Origin: Demequina rhizosphaerae
GTDB taxonomy: Bacteria > Actinomycetota > Actinomycetes > Actinomycetales > Demequinaceae
Assembly (NCBI RefSeq): GCF_000971255.1
Contig: NZ_BBMC01000006.1
Span: 62,001 to 126,000, forward strand
Direction: 5' to 3'
DNA: 64,000 bases
Shown: positions 26,364-34,836 of the stretch, piece after piece
Numbering within the stretch: position 1 is the first letter of the stretch
Layout: each line of letters begins with the position of its first letter
The notes under the pieces: model-generated
The model's database searches: none
Told to the model about the DNA's origin: nothing
The model's input: only the letters and a program-made list of their open reading frames with translations
Program-made: the position numbers and the translations under genes

Positions 26364-27560
26364 ATGGCGGATGCAGACAAGAACCGGGTCATCGTGCTGG
26401 CGGTCGTCGAGGGCGGCCTGTCCGTCGCCGAGGCGGCGCAGCGGTTCAAGGTCTCCAGACGGTGGATCTACGCCCTCCTGACGCGCTACCGAGCGGAGGG
26501 CGTTGCGGGTCTGGAGCCGCGCTCACGCGCCCCACGCACGTCGCCACAGGCCACGCCCGCACCGGTGCGGGCCAGGATCGTGGAGCTGCGCGACGCGCTG
26601 ACGGGCGAAGGACTCGATGCGGGGGCGGAGTCCATCGCGGACCGGCTCGCCCGCGAGGACCTGACGGTGCCGGCGACGTCGACGATCTGGCGGATCCTGC
26701 GTGAAGGCGAACGCGTCACGGCGCAGCCACGCAAACGTCCCCGCTCGTCGTGGACCCGCTTCGAAGCCGCCACCCCCAACGGCTGCTGGCAGTCCGACAT
26801 GACCCACTGGCACCTGGCCGACGCCACCGAGGTCGAGATCATCTCCTGGCTCGACGACCACTCCCGGTTCCTGCTGCACATCTCCGTCCATGCGGTCGTG
26901 ACCGCGCCGATCGTGACCACCACGTTCCTGACCACCGCACGTGAGCACGGTCTACCAGCGTCGACGCTGACGGACGACGGGCTGATCTACACCACCCGGT
27001 TCGCCAACTACAAAGGCGGCCCCAACCACTTCGAGCACGTCATCGCATCCCTAGGCGTCAAGCAGAAGAACGGCCACCCGGGCCACCCCCAGACCCAGGG
27101 CAAGATCGAACGCTTTCACCAGACCCTGAAGAAGTGGCTCGCGGCCAGGCCCGACGCCGACACGATCGACGCGATGCAACACGTGTTGCACACCTTCCAG
27201 CATGTCTACAACCACGAGCGCCCCCACCGGTCGCTCGCACGGCGCACCCCTGCCGAGGCCTACACCGCGCTACCCAAGGACCAGCCCTCGATCGAGCTCC
27301 TCGAGCGCCATTGGCGCGTCCGCCACGACATCGTCGACCCCGGCGGCACCATCACCGTGCGCTGGGCCGGCAAGCTACGCCACCTCGGCATCGGACGCGC
27401 CCACCGCGGAACCGACATCGTGCTCCTCATGGCCGGCCGCGACACCCTCGTCATCGACCGCACCACCGGCGAGATCATCGCAGAACACCACCTCGACGAA
27501 ACCCGCGACTACCAGCCCAAGAAACACCAAAGGCCCCTCCCGAAGGAGGGGCCTTTGTGA
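26364..27560 (+). CDS. IS481-family transposase
   Basis: A 398-residue DDE transposase. The N-terminal helix-turn-helix is SVAEAAQRFKVSRRWIYALLTRYRAEGVAGL. The catalytic triad is visible: Asp145 in WQSDMTHW, Asp204/205 in LTDDGLIY and Glu249 in GHPQTQGKIERFHQTLKKW; YNHERPHRSLARRTPAEAY follows as in other IS481/IS3-like integrases. ATG at 26364; a GTG at 26346 in frame is possible. The reading frame is intact, so the element may be active. The last eight codons (PLPKEGPL) lie within a perfect 12-bp terminator hairpin. Confidence 0.95.
   Translation: MADADKNRVIVLAVVEGGLSVAEAAQRFKVSRRWIYALLTRYRAEGVAGLEPRSRAPRTSPQATPAPVRARIVELRDALTGEGLDAGAESIADRLAREDLTVPATSTIWRILREGERVTAQPRKRPRSSWTRFEAATPNGCWQSDMTHWHLADATEVEIISWLDDHSRFLLHISVHAVVTAPIVTTTFLTTAREHGLPASTLTDDGLIYTTRFANYKGGPNHFEHVIASLGVKQKNGHPGHPQTQGKIERFHQTLKKWLAARPDADTIDAMQHVLHTFQHVYNHERPHRSLARRTPAEAYTALPKDQPSIELLERHWRVRHDIVDPGGTITVRWAGKLRHLGIGRAHRGTDIVLLMAGRDTLVIDRTTGEIIAEHHLDETRDYQPKKHQRPLPKEGPL
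27529..27556. terminator. Terminator inside the 3' end of the IS transposase gene
   Basis: AAAGGCCCCTCC (27529-27540) and GGAGGGGCCTTT (27545-27556) form a perfect 12-bp stem with a CGAA tetraloop. It works in both directions: for the transposase on plus and for tRNA-Ser read-through entering the element on minus. Confidence 0.9.
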
Positions 27561-27606
27561 ACGATGACCCGAGACATCTGTGAACGATGTCCCGACACAT
27601 CACAAA

Positions 27607-27696
27607 TGGCGGAGACGGTGGGATTCGAACCCACGGATGAGTTGCCCCATCACATCCTTAGCAGGGATGCACCTTCGGCCGCTCGGTCACGTCTCC
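27607..27696 (-). tRNA. tRNA-Ser(GCT), CCA encoded
   Basis: Class II tRNA on the minus strand: acceptor GGAGACG/CGTCTCC, D-arm region ACCGAGCGGCCGAAGGT, anticodon stem CATCC/GGATG with loop CTGCTAA (anticodon GCT), long variable arm, T-arm GTGGGTTCGAATCCCAC, discriminator G, encoded CCA at 27607-27609. It decodes AGC and AGU. The target duplication of the IS restores the complete 3' end, so the gene should still function. Confidence 0.97.
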
Positions 27697-27773
27697 TGGG
27701 CGCGCGGGCCGGGGACCAGGGTACCGGTCCCGCGCGGTGCCGGGCAACGCGCGCCCTGCGCGCGCCGCCGGAG

Positions 27774-27861
27774 CGGAGAGTGTGGGATTCGAACCCACGG
27801 AGACGGGTTACGCCTCAACGGTTTTCAAGACCGTCACCTTCGGCCGCTCGGTCAACTCTCC
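27774..27861 (-). tRNA. tRNA-Ser(TGA)
   Basis: Class II tRNA on the minus strand: acceptor GGAGAGT/ACTCTCC, D-arm ACCGAGCGGCCGAAGGT identical to the neighbouring serine tRNA, anticodon stem ACGGT/ACCGT with loop CTTGAAA (anticodon TGA), variable arm TTGAGGCGTAACCCGTCTCC region, T-arm GTGGGTTCGAATCCCAC, discriminator G; CCA is not encoded. It reads UCA and other UCN codons. It is 77 bp upstream of tRNA-Ser(GCT) in the same direction; that gap contains GGGACC...GGTCCC, a possible short hairpin. Confidence 0.97.
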
Positions 27862-27868
27862 CTGGCGC

Positions 27869-28297
27869 CTACGCGCCGGTCACATTGTGCCAGCCGGGAG
27901 CGAGGCCCGGGCTCAGCACCTGCAGCTCGTAGAGCTCGGCCGCCCGCGCGAGCTCGGCGTCGTACGTGAGGATCGCGTGGATCTGCGGGTGCGCGACCGC
28001 GGCCCCGAGGTGCAGCGCCGCGAACGGCTTGAGCACCGCGACCGCGTGCGTCGACACCGACACGTTGTGCTCGGAGAAGCGGATCACCGGGATGGAGCTG
28101 CGCACCATCTCGACCACGTCGAAGGCCTTCGCCTTCTGCTCCCGCGGATACAGCTCCGCGGCCTGGCGCAGCTCGGTGAAGCCGAGCTGCGTGGTCGCGA
28201 GCTCCTGGATCCGCGGCACCGCGAAGTCGTTGAACTCGTCGAAGTAGCGCACGCCCGGCAGGAACCGGCACAGGGCGGAGCCGTCGACGTAGATCAC
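27869..28297 (-). CDS. PIN-domain protein (VapC-like), without a neighbouring antitoxin
   Basis: A 142-residue PIN-domain protein. MIYVDGSALCRFL gives the first acidic residue (Asp5), GFTELRQAA the second acid, and HAILTYDAELARAAELYELQVLSPG the C-terminal Asp and the typical VLSPG strand of VapC-type RNases. It would be a Mg-dependent RNase. No small antitoxin gene precedes or follows it: upstream is 136 bp of non-coding DNA and downstream, 7 bp away, is tRNA-Ser(TGA). It could be an orphaned toxin or a housekeeping PIN protein. Confidence 0.78.
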   Translation of the reverse strand: MIYVDGSALCRFLPGVRYFDEFNDFAVPRIQELATTQLGFTELRQAAELYPREQKAKAFDVVEMVRSSIPVIRFSEHNVSVSTHAVAVLKPFAALHLGAAVAHPQIHAILTYDAELARAAELYELQVLSPGLAPGWHNVTGA

Positions 28298-28379
28298 GCT
28301 AGAAGGGTAGCGCCGCTCGCACGCGGGCCCCGCGCACGTCGCCGGGAAGGGACGATGCGCGGGGCCCGGGAGCGGGAAT

Positions 28380-28410
28380 GGGAGAGCCCCCGCGATGCGG
28401 GGGCTCTCCC
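28380..28410 (-). terminator. Terminator of the cvn operon
   Basis: GGGAGAGCCCCCGC (28380-28393) pairs perfectly over 14 bp with GCGGGGGCTCTCCC (28397-28410), loop GAT. It lies 23 bp after the cvnD stop codon on the minus strand. Confidence 0.88.
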
Positions 28411-28433
28411 GGCCTCAGCTGGGGTTCTGCGGG

Positions 28434-29045
28434 TCAGCGGTCGCGGATGCGGCGCATCGCGAGCTGGACGACGGAGATGAGCGCCTGCTTGGTGGCGGCC
28501 TTCTCGCGGGCGTCGGTGTACATGACCGGGACGTCGGCGGAGATGCCGAGCGCCTCGCGCACGTCCTCGAGGGTGTGGCGGGCTACGCCGTCGAAGCAGT
28601 TGACGCACACGACGAACGGGATGCCCCGGCCCTCGAAGTAGTCGACCGCAGGGAAGCACTGGTCGAGACGCTCGGTGTCGACGAGCACGACCGCGCCGAT
28701 CGCGCCGCGCACCAGGTCGTCCCACATGAAGAGGAAGCGGTCCTGGCCCGGCGTCCCGAACAGGTAGAGCCACAGCGAGCCCGGCAGCGCGATGCGGCCG
28801 AAGTCCATGGCGACGGTGGTGGTGGTCTTGCGGTCGGTGACGCCGCCCGCGTCGTCGACGCCCACCGAGTGCTCGGTCATCGCGGCCTCGGTGTTGAGCG
28901 GGTCGATGTCGGAGATCGAGCCGATGAAGGTCGTCTTGCCGACGGCGAAGCCGCCCGCGATGACGATCTTGACGACGGTGGGCGCGGTGGTGGCCGCCGG
29001 CGCGGCCACGGCCGCGTTAGAGGGCTGCGATGCCATCGAGGACAC
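28434..29045 (-). CDS. cvnD: Conservon GTP-binding protein (CvnD)
   Basis: A 203-residue small GTPase-like protein of the ATP/GTP-binding family found at the end of conservons. P-loop GGFAVGKTTFIGS near residue 31, a Thr-rich switch region DRKTTTTVAMDFG, LFGTPGQDRFLFMWDDLVRGA (DxxG replaced by GTPGQ) and VNCFDG in the NKxD position. It starts with a Ala/Pro-rich stretch. The ATG at 29045 overlaps the 3' end of cvnC by 29 bp; a second in-frame ATG is at 29036. In conservons CvnD is thought to act like a G protein with CvnA as sensor. Confidence 0.92.
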   Translation of the reverse strand: MSSMASQPSNAAVAAPAATTAPTVVKIVIAGGFAVGKTTFIGSISDIDPLNTEAAMTEHSVGVDDAGGVTDRKTTTTVAMDFGRIALPGSLWLYLFGTPGQDRFLFMWDDLVRGAIGAVVLVDTERLDQCFPAVDYFEGRGIPFVVCVNCFDGVARHTLEDVREALGISADVPVMYTDAREKAATKQALISVVQLAMRRIRDR

Positions 29046-29415
29046 TCTCCAGGAGACTGAGGGACAGGCCGCCGGACTCGTCGTGCGTGGTCGAGTCGTC
29101 GGCCGTGCCGCCTACGTGGATCTTCAGATAGTTGACTTCGGCAAGATCCGTCACCAGCACCCGGACCACACCCAGCGGAAGGCGGGTGTGGGCCGAGAGC
29201 TCGGCCACGGACTGGAACTGACCCTGAGCGAGCTGCAGGATCTTCTTCTTCTCCGGGGTGAGCCCGGAGGAAGCCTGGGGATCGGCCGTCGCCTCGACCA
29301 GCGCCTCCATCGGGAGGTCCTTGCTGGCGGCGCTCACGCGCCCGCCGGTCATGGCGTACGGACGGACGGTGTACGCCTCTTCCTCGCCGTCGTGCGGCAT
29401 CGTGGCATCGGTCAT
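29017..29415 (-). CDS. cvnC: Conservon DUF742 protein (CvnC)
   Basis: A 132-residue DUF742 protein. YTVRPYAMTGGRV is the typical start, then LTPEKKKILQLAQGQFQSVAELSAHTRLPLGVVRVLVTDLAEVNYLKIH, a winged-helix-like region, and a C-terminal SLSLLESVLDGIAAL, which matches the LLE.VL.GL ending of the family. Located between cvnB (2-bp gap) and cvnD (overlap). In known conservons CvnC binds the GTPase-related complex at the membrane. Confidence 0.92.
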   Translation of the reverse strand: MTDATMPHDGEEEAYTVRPYAMTGGRVSAASKDLPMEALVEATADPQASSGLTPEKKKILQLAQGQFQSVAELSAHTRLPLGVVRVLVTDLAEVNYLKIHVGGTADDSTTHDESGGLSLSLLESVLDGIAAL

Positions 29416-29417
29416 GA

Positions 29418-29858
29418 TCAGACCCGGGTCTGGCCGTCCGTCGGCAGGTTCTGCCGCATCTCGGTGATGAGCTGCGGGGTGAGGGCGTTCTCGAAGCGCG
29501 AGACGAGCAGCGTCATCTCGTAGCCGACGAGGCCCACGTCGCAGGTCGAGTCCGCCGCGACCGCCAGCACCGAGCCGTTGGAGACGCTCATGAGGAAGAG
29601 GAACAGCTCGTCCATCTCGACGATGGACTGGCGCACCTCGCCGGCGTTGAGCTGGCGGGCCGCGCCGCGCGTGAGGCTCGACATGCCGGCCACGATCGCG
29701 GCGAGCGTGTCGCCCTCGGTGCGGTCGAGGTTCTTCGACATCGCCATGAGGAGGCCGTCGGCGCTCACCACCAGCGTGTGGCGCGTGCCGGGCACGGACT
29801 CGACGAAGTTGTCCAGGAGCCACCCGAAATTGGTGGCCTCGGTGCTGAGGGCGGTCAC
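29418..29858 (-). CDS. cvnB: Conservon roadblock/LC7 protein (CvnB)
   Basis: A 146-residue roadblock/LC7-domain protein: NFGWLLDNFVESVPGTRHTLVVSADGLLMAMSKNLDRTEGDTLAAIVAGMSSL, followed by FLFLMSVSNGSVLAVAADSTCDVGLVGYEMTLLV. Roadblock proteins in bacteria bind small GTPases and act as activators or scaffolds, consistent with pairing to CvnD. The ATG at 29858 is 63 bp after the cvnA stop, with GGAGCAC near it. The C terminus ends after ITEMRQNLPTDGQTRV. Confidence 0.93.
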   Translation of the reverse strand: MTALSTEATNFGWLLDNFVESVPGTRHTLVVSADGLLMAMSKNLDRTEGDTLAAIVAGMSSLTRGAARQLNAGEVRQSIVEMDELFLFLMSVSNGSVLAVAADSTCDVGLVGYEMTLLVSRFENALTPQLITEMRQNLPTDGQTRV

Positions 29859-29921
29859 TTGTGCTCCTTGTGGGTGGTGCGGGGCCGGTCGGCCTGAGGG
29901 GTGTCGTGGGTGGTCATGGTG

Positions 29922-32900
29922 CTACTCGTTCGCCGGCTGCGGGGACGAGTGGAGGTCGAGCTCCGCGGCGTCGGTGCGGGCCCGCTGGGTGCCCGAGTAG
30001 AAGCTGCTGAAGCGGCTGCGGACCGCCTCCGCGTCGCGCTCCTTCGGAGACAGGGTGACCTCGTCCTCGAGGGGCGTGGCCTCGACCGGGGTCTCCTCCG
30101 GACGGCGACGCTTCTGGAGGCCCGCCTTGGTCTTCTCGACCTTGGGGCGGGAAGCCGACAGCGAGCTGAGCTCGGAGAACACCGCGTGCTGCAGGTCCGC
30201 GTCGTCGTCCCAGGTACGGCCGGACGAGTGCTCGGTGTCGAGCACCGGCGCGTAGCTCGTCTCGACCGTCTCGTCCGTCGCGGCGGCCAGCGCCGACGCA
30301 CCGGCGGCCTCCCAGCCGTGCGCCTCCGCGAGGTCCTCCGGGGAGAACTGCTGCGGCTCCGGACGGAAGAGCTGCGACTCGGGCATCTGCGCGTGACCGG
30401 CATCGGCCGGCGCGGGCTCGAAGGCCTGCGCACGGAACGGCTCCGGCTCGGGCGCGGGCTCCGGCTCCGGCTCGGGCGCGAGCTCGGGGACGGGCGCGGC
30501 CGGCACGGGCGGCGTGTACGACCACTGCACCTCGGGCAGCTCCTCGCCCGGCTCGAAGGCGGCGGGCTCGAAGGAGGTGGGCGCGGCGGGCTCGATCACG
30601 GGCGCGGGCTCCGGCTCGGGCTCGGGCACGACAGCGGCGGGCTCGAAGGCGGCGGGCTCGGGTGCGGGCTCGGGTGCGGGCTCGGGTGCCGTCGGCTCGG
30701 GCTCGGCCGGCGCGAAGGCGGCGGCCTCCGGCTCGGGCTCGACGGGCACGGGGGCGAAGGGCGCGCGGCTCGGCAGCGCAGCCTTCGGCGCCGCGTCGTC
30801 GTCGCGCTTGCCGCGTCCGAACAGGCGTCCGAAGAAGCCGGAACGGCCGGACTCCTCGCCCGAGGCCTGCGCGATGATGTCGTCGAGGCTCGGGTGGGCG
30901 GCGCCGTCGGTGGCGAACGGGTCGTCGAGCGCGACGTCCGACACCCCCACGCCCTGATCGTCCGCGGGGACGTAGGGCGCCGGCTCGTCGGCGGGCTCGT
31001 GCGCGGACTCGTGAGCGGCGGCCGCGGCGGCGAACGCGGCGGCGTCCATCCACGGGGCGGGCTGCTCGGCCTCCGGCCCGGCCTCCGCGGCGACGGCCTC
31101 GACCGCCTCGACGGGCTCGGGCTCCAGCATCGGCGCGGCAGCCTCGGCGGCCGGCTCCGGGTCGGGCTCGAGGGTCGGCTCGGAGGACGCCGCCCACGGC
31201 GCCGGCGGCGTCCAGGGCGACTCGGCGGGCTCGGGCAGGTCCACCTGCGTGACGCTCGCCCACGGCAGCGCGGGCGCGTCGTCCTCGAGCGCGGGCACGG
31301 CGTCCGCGGCGCCGTCCTCGGGCTCGAGCGACGGGATCGCGAGCGGACCCTCCGGCTCCGCCGCCGCCTCGGGCTGCGGCTCGGGCTCGGGGGCGATCTC
31401 GGCGGCGGGCTCGATCGCGGGCGTCGGCTCCTGGTCGGGCTCCGGCACCGGCGCGGCGAAGGCCGCGCCGTACGGCGACCGTGCGAACGGCGAGGCCGGC
31501 GTGAGCCGCTCGGCCGTCACGACGGGGATCTCCGCGGTCGCGAGCTTGGGCATCGAGAAGGTGGGCAGCGCGGGCGCGGCGGGCTCCTCGACTGCCACCG
31601 GCGCATCGTCCGGCTGCGCGACCTCGAAGGCCTGCTCGGCCTCGGCGGCGGGAACGGCGTCCTCGTCCGGCTCGAGCCCCACGGGCTCGATGACGGCGGT
31701 CTGGTCGGCGGGCTCCTCGGAGGGAACGTCCTCGCGGCCCATCGCCTCGGAGGCGCGGCGGATCGCGTCGAAGGCGGCGAACGCGCCGCCCGCCGCACGC
31801 GTCGGCAGCGCGGGCGCCTGCTCATCCTCGGCCGGCTGCGGGGCCTCGCCGAGCGCGTCCGCCATCACGGGCGGGACCGCGTCAGGCAGCGGCTGAGCCG
31901 GCGCGGCCGTCTCGTCATCGCGGCGCGAGTGGAAGCCGCGGAACATCGACGCGCGCTCCTCGGGGGTCTGCGGCGCGACCTCGGCGGCGGCGACCGGCGG
32001 CGTGAAGGCGGAGGCCTCCGCGTCGAGCGCGTCCAGCTGGTCGGCGGTCGCGCGGACCGGCAGGCCGATGACCTCCTTGCGCTCCTCGGCCTCCTCGGCC
32101 GCGGGCTCCTCGCTGCGGCGGCGGCGGGTCGGAAGCCCGCCGGACGTGGTGCCGGAGGTGAGCTCGGGTCCGGACACGGCCTCGGCGACCGGCGCCGCGG
32201 CGGCGTCGGCGGCGATGAGCGCCTCGATGCCGGCGGGAAGCGGGATCGAGTCGTCGTCGGCGACGGGCTCCTCGTCGGCGGAGCGGCCGGAGAGGCTCGC
32301 GCCCTCGACGACGGTCGTGGGCGCGTACGCCTCGATCTGGGGCGCCTCGTCGCGGGCCGGCGCGGCGGCGGGCGCCTGCTCGACCTCGTCGACCGCCTGG
32401 AACAGGGACGACGGCAGCAGGACGGTCGCGACGGTGCCGCGGCCCTCGACCGAGGACACCGCGACCTGCGCGTCGAGGCGGCGGGCGATGCGGCCGACCA
32501 CGAAGAGGCCGAGGCGCTGCGCGCCGAGGATCTCGGATGCGGCGGACGACTGGACGCGGCTGTTGGCCTCGGCGAGCTCCGGGACGGTCATGCCGATGCC
32601 GGTGTCGATCACCTCGACGGTGAAGCCCTCCGCGGTGCGCCCGGTGCGGACGACCACGCGCGAGCCGGGGTCGGAGAACACGGTGGCGTTCTCGAGCAGC
32701 TCCGCGAAGAGGTGCGCCGCGGTGAGGGCCTGGTGGCCGTGCATCGCGGGGTCGACGACGAGGTCGAGGTCGACGCGCTCGTACAGCTCGATCTCGGACG
32801 ACGCGGTGCGGATCACGTCGGACAGCGGCATCGGGCGGCGCAGGCGGCGGCCGGTGTCGATGCCCGCGAGGACGAGCAGCGACTCCGAGTTGCGGCGCAT

Positions 32901-34664
32901 CCGGGTCGCGAGGTGGTCGAGCGCGAACAGGCGGGTGAGGCGGTCGGGGTCGTCCTCGGTGCGCTCCATCTCGTCGATGCTCGAGAGCTGACGGTTGAGG
33001 AGCACCTGGTCGCGGCGGGCGACGTTGACGAACATCTCGGAGATCGATCCGCGCAGGGCGGCCTGCTCACGGGCGATCTCGATGGTGGCCGCGTTGACTC
33101 CGTTGAACGCCTCCGCGAGGCGTCCGACCTCGTCCTGCGACTCGACGGAGATCTGCACCTCCGACACGTCGACGTCCTCGCCCGGCTGCGCGACGCGCTC
33201 CACCAGGCGGGGCAGCTCCTCGCGGACCGCGGTCGCCGTCGTGGTGAGGCGGCGCAGCGGGTTGACGATGCGGCGGGAGATCGCGAACGCGATGAGCAGC
33301 GAGCCGATGACGGCGCCGATGCCGATGGCGAGCGTGATGTACGTGGCGCCGAGCGCGTTGCGGGTGTTCGTGGTGATCGCGCTGGTGGTGCGGTCCCACG
33401 CCTGGTCGCGCAGCGGGAGGTACTGCTCGAGCTCGAGCTGGACCTTGCCGGGCCAGTCGGCGGAGCGCGCCGTGACGAGCGACGAGTCGAGGCCGGTGAG
33501 CACCGAGTTCTGGATCGTCGTGAAGGACGTGCCGGTGGTCGCGGCCGAGGCGCCGAGGTCGGGCACCTCGATCGCGGGCGACAGGCCGGCGCCGCGGGCC
33601 TGGGCCTCGTCGAGCGCGATCTTGGTGCGCTCCACCAGGGTTCGGGTGCCCGCGATCTCCGCGGTGACGAACGAGCCCTGGCGGATGAGGCGCTCGAAGA
33701 CGTCGCCCTCGTAGCGCATGCGCTCGACCAGCATGTCGAGCGCCGCGTACGCCTGCAGCGTCGCGACGATGTTGCGGTCGGGGACCGCGAGCGCGACCGC
33801 GTCGGTGGCGCCGACGAAGGTGTCGATGACCTCCGTGTAGTAGTTGAGGATCGTCGAGGTGGACACCTGCGCGGTGCGCACGCCCGCACGGATCTGGGGC
33901 AGCGAGTCGCGCAGCTGGCTGCCCGCGGCGACCGCGGCGAGCGCGGCGGTGTTCTCGTCGGTCGCCTCGACCGCGGCGGCCGCGGCGGCGATCTGGTCGA
34001 GGCCCGCGTCGACCTGCGGGAAGGTCGCGTCGAGGGCGTCGCGGTACTCGAGGGTGTCCGCGTACAGCGTGTGCGCGTACGTCGACTCCTGCTCGACCGC
34101 GTAGGCGAGCGCGGCGAGCGGGATGCCGAGATCCAGCGTGTCGGGGGCGCCGGCGGCGATCTCGTCGAGGCCGGCGACCGCGTCGGCGTAGGCCGCGTCC
34201 ATGGTCGCGATCTCGTCGGTCGACGGCATGGTGAGCCAGCCGCCCTCCGACTCGGGCGCGGAGATCTCCAGCGCACGCGCATCGGCGAGCGTGCTCGCGC
34301 CGGTGCCGCCGAGGGCGTCGTCCACGCTCGCGAGGACCGCGTCGGCGCGGTCGTCCTCGCTGCCGGCGACCGCGTCGGCGAGCGTCGCGTAGCGGACGGC
34401 CACCTCCTCACGGGCAGCCGTGAGCTTCGTGGTCGTGTCCTGGAGCACGTGCACGAACCGCAGCGCCGCGGTGCGCTCGTCCTGCAGATCGGCCTCGGTC
34501 TCGCGTGCCTGCCCCAGCGCGTCGATCAGCCTCTCGGCGTTCGAGTTCTCGCTGTAGTCGTTGACCGCGCTCAGGGTGATGTAGCTCACCGCCGAGACGA
34601 GGACGAGAACGGGCACCATGACGACCGCGAGGAGCTTTCCTCGAATGCCGAGCCTCTGAAGCAT
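29922..34664 (-). CDS. cvnA: Conservon sensor kinase-like protein (CvnA) with very long Pro/Glu/Ala tail
   Basis: 1,580 residues. TM1 (residues about 10-33), an outside sensor region of nitrate/nitrite-sensing type to about 437, TM2 (LAIGIGAVIGSLLIAFAI), HAMP (SRRIVNPLRRLTTTATAV to about 525), a His-containing region ALDHLATRMRRNSESLL near 585, and a GHKL ATPase with LFAELLENATVFSDPG (N box), VEVIDTGIGM, LGLFVVGRIARRL and GRGTVATVLLP to about 755. The remaining 820 residues are low-complexity, rich in PEPE, EPA and AAP, ending with RSRFSSFYSGTQRAR, a C-terminal motif common in this family. ATG at 34664 has GGGAGGGAAAGG upstream. First gene of the cvnABCD operon. Confidence 0.93.
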   Translation of the reverse strand: MLQRLGIRGKLLAVVMVPVLVLVSAVSYITLSAVNDYSENSNAERLIDALGQARETEADLQDERTAALRFVHVLQDTTTKLTAAREEVAVRYATLADAVAGSEDDRADAVLASVDDALGGTGASTLADARALEISAPESEGGWLTMPSTDEIATMDAAYADAVAGLDEIAAGAPDTLDLGIPLAALAYAVEQESTYAHTLYADTLEYRDALDATFPQVDAGLDQIAAAAAAVEATDENTAALAAVAAGSQLRDSLPQIRAGVRTAQVSTSTILNYYTEVIDTFVGATDAVALAVPDRNIVATLQAYAALDMLVERMRYEGDVFERLIRQGSFVTAEIAGTRTLVERTKIALDEAQARGAGLSPAIEVPDLGASAATTGTSFTTIQNSVLTGLDSSLVTARSADWPGKVQLELEQYLPLRDQAWDRTTSAITTNTRNALGATYITLAIGIGAVIGSLLIAFAISRRIVNPLRRLTTTATAVREELPRLVERVAQPGEDVDVSEVQISVESQDEVGRLAEAFNGVNAATIEIAREQAALRGSISEMFVNVARRDQVLLNRQLSSIDEMERTEDDPDRLTRLFALDHLATRMRRNSESLLVLAGIDTGRRLRRPMPLSDVIRTASSEIELYERVDLDLVVDPAMHGHQALTAAHLFAELLENATVFSDPGSRVVVRTGRTAEGFTVEVIDTGIGMTVPELAEANSRVQSSAASEILGAQRLGLFVVGRIARRLDAQVAVSSVEGRGTVATVLLPSSLFQAVDEVEQAPAAAPARDEAPQIEAYAPTTVVEGASLSGRSADEEPVADDDSIPLPAGIEALIAADAAAAPVAEAVSGPELTSGTTSGGLPTRRRRSEEPAAEEAEERKEVIGLPVRATADQLDALDAEASAFTPPVAAAEVAPQTPEERASMFRGFHSRRDDETAAPAQPLPDAVPPVMADALGEAPQPAEDEQAPALPTRAAGGAFAAFDAIRRASEAMGREDVPSEEPADQTAVIEPVGLEPDEDAVPAAEAEQAFEVAQPDDAPVAVEEPAAPALPTFSMPKLATAEIPVVTAERLTPASPFARSPYGAAFAAPVPEPDQEPTPAIEPAAEIAPEPEPQPEAAAEPEGPLAIPSLEPEDGAADAVPALEDDAPALPWASVTQVDLPEPAESPWTPPAPWAASSEPTLEPDPEPAAEAAAPMLEPEPVEAVEAVAAEAGPEAEQPAPWMDAAAFAAAAAAHESAHEPADEPAPYVPADDQGVGVSDVALDDPFATDGAAHPSLDDIIAQASGEESGRSGFFGRLFGRGKRDDDAAPKAALPSRAPFAPVPVEPEPEAAAFAPAEPEPTAPEPAPEPAPEPAAFEPAAVVPEPEPEPAPVIEPAAPTSFEPAAFEPGEELPEVQWSYTPPVPAAPVPELAPEPEPEPAPEPEPFRAQAFEPAPADAGHAQMPESQLFRPEPQQFSPEDLAEAHGWEAAGASALAAATDETVETSYAPVLDTEHSSGRTWDDDADLQHAVFSELSSLSASRPKVEKTKAGLQKRRRPEETPVEATPLEDEVTLSPKERDAEAVRSRFSSFYSGTQRARTDAAELDLHSSPQPANE

Positions 34665-34836
34665 GGACCTTTCCCTCCCGAGCCGCCGCACAGGTTGACG
34701 TCTCTGCGCATGGAGTCAAGCGACTGCTCCCCCGGTTTATCGGCCGCACCTGGGGGAACATGAGCCATCATCCTCGCGCGATGTTCGTTGAGAGGATATT
34801 GGCGGCGCGCTATGACGGAGGAAATCGAAGAAAGTG

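Larger units (their letters stand above)
26291..27604 (+). mobile_element. IS481-family insertion sequence, complete, 1,314 bp
   Basis: The ends are TGTCTGGTGTCGCGACATCG (left) and its imperfect inverted counterpart starting TGTGATGTGTCGGGACATCG (right, read inward); they agree at TGT, then GTGTCG, then GACATCGTTCAC. Each end holds two copies of an 18-bp iteron (TGTCGCGACATCGTTCAC type) with a 23-bp period: 26298-26315 and 26321-26338 left, 27557-27574 and 27580-27597 right. A 17-bp direct repeat, AATGGCGGAGACGGTGG, abuts both ends exactly (26274-26290 and 27605-27621), the target duplication. The element sits 2 bp beyond the CCA of tRNA-Ser. No GGACGATGCG decamer inside. Confidence 0.93.

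Noticed and set aside
28434..34664. Full five-gene conservon with a cytochrome P450 (cvnE)
   Set aside because: Downstream of cvnD there is a strong terminator and then a PIN-domain gene; no P450 is present, so it is a four-gene conservon.
29901..34763. A 1,620-codon open frame on plus opposite cvnA
   Set aside because: Composition is Arg/Gly/Leu low complexity with no domain; cvnA on the other strand has clear HAMP, kinase and terminal motifs.
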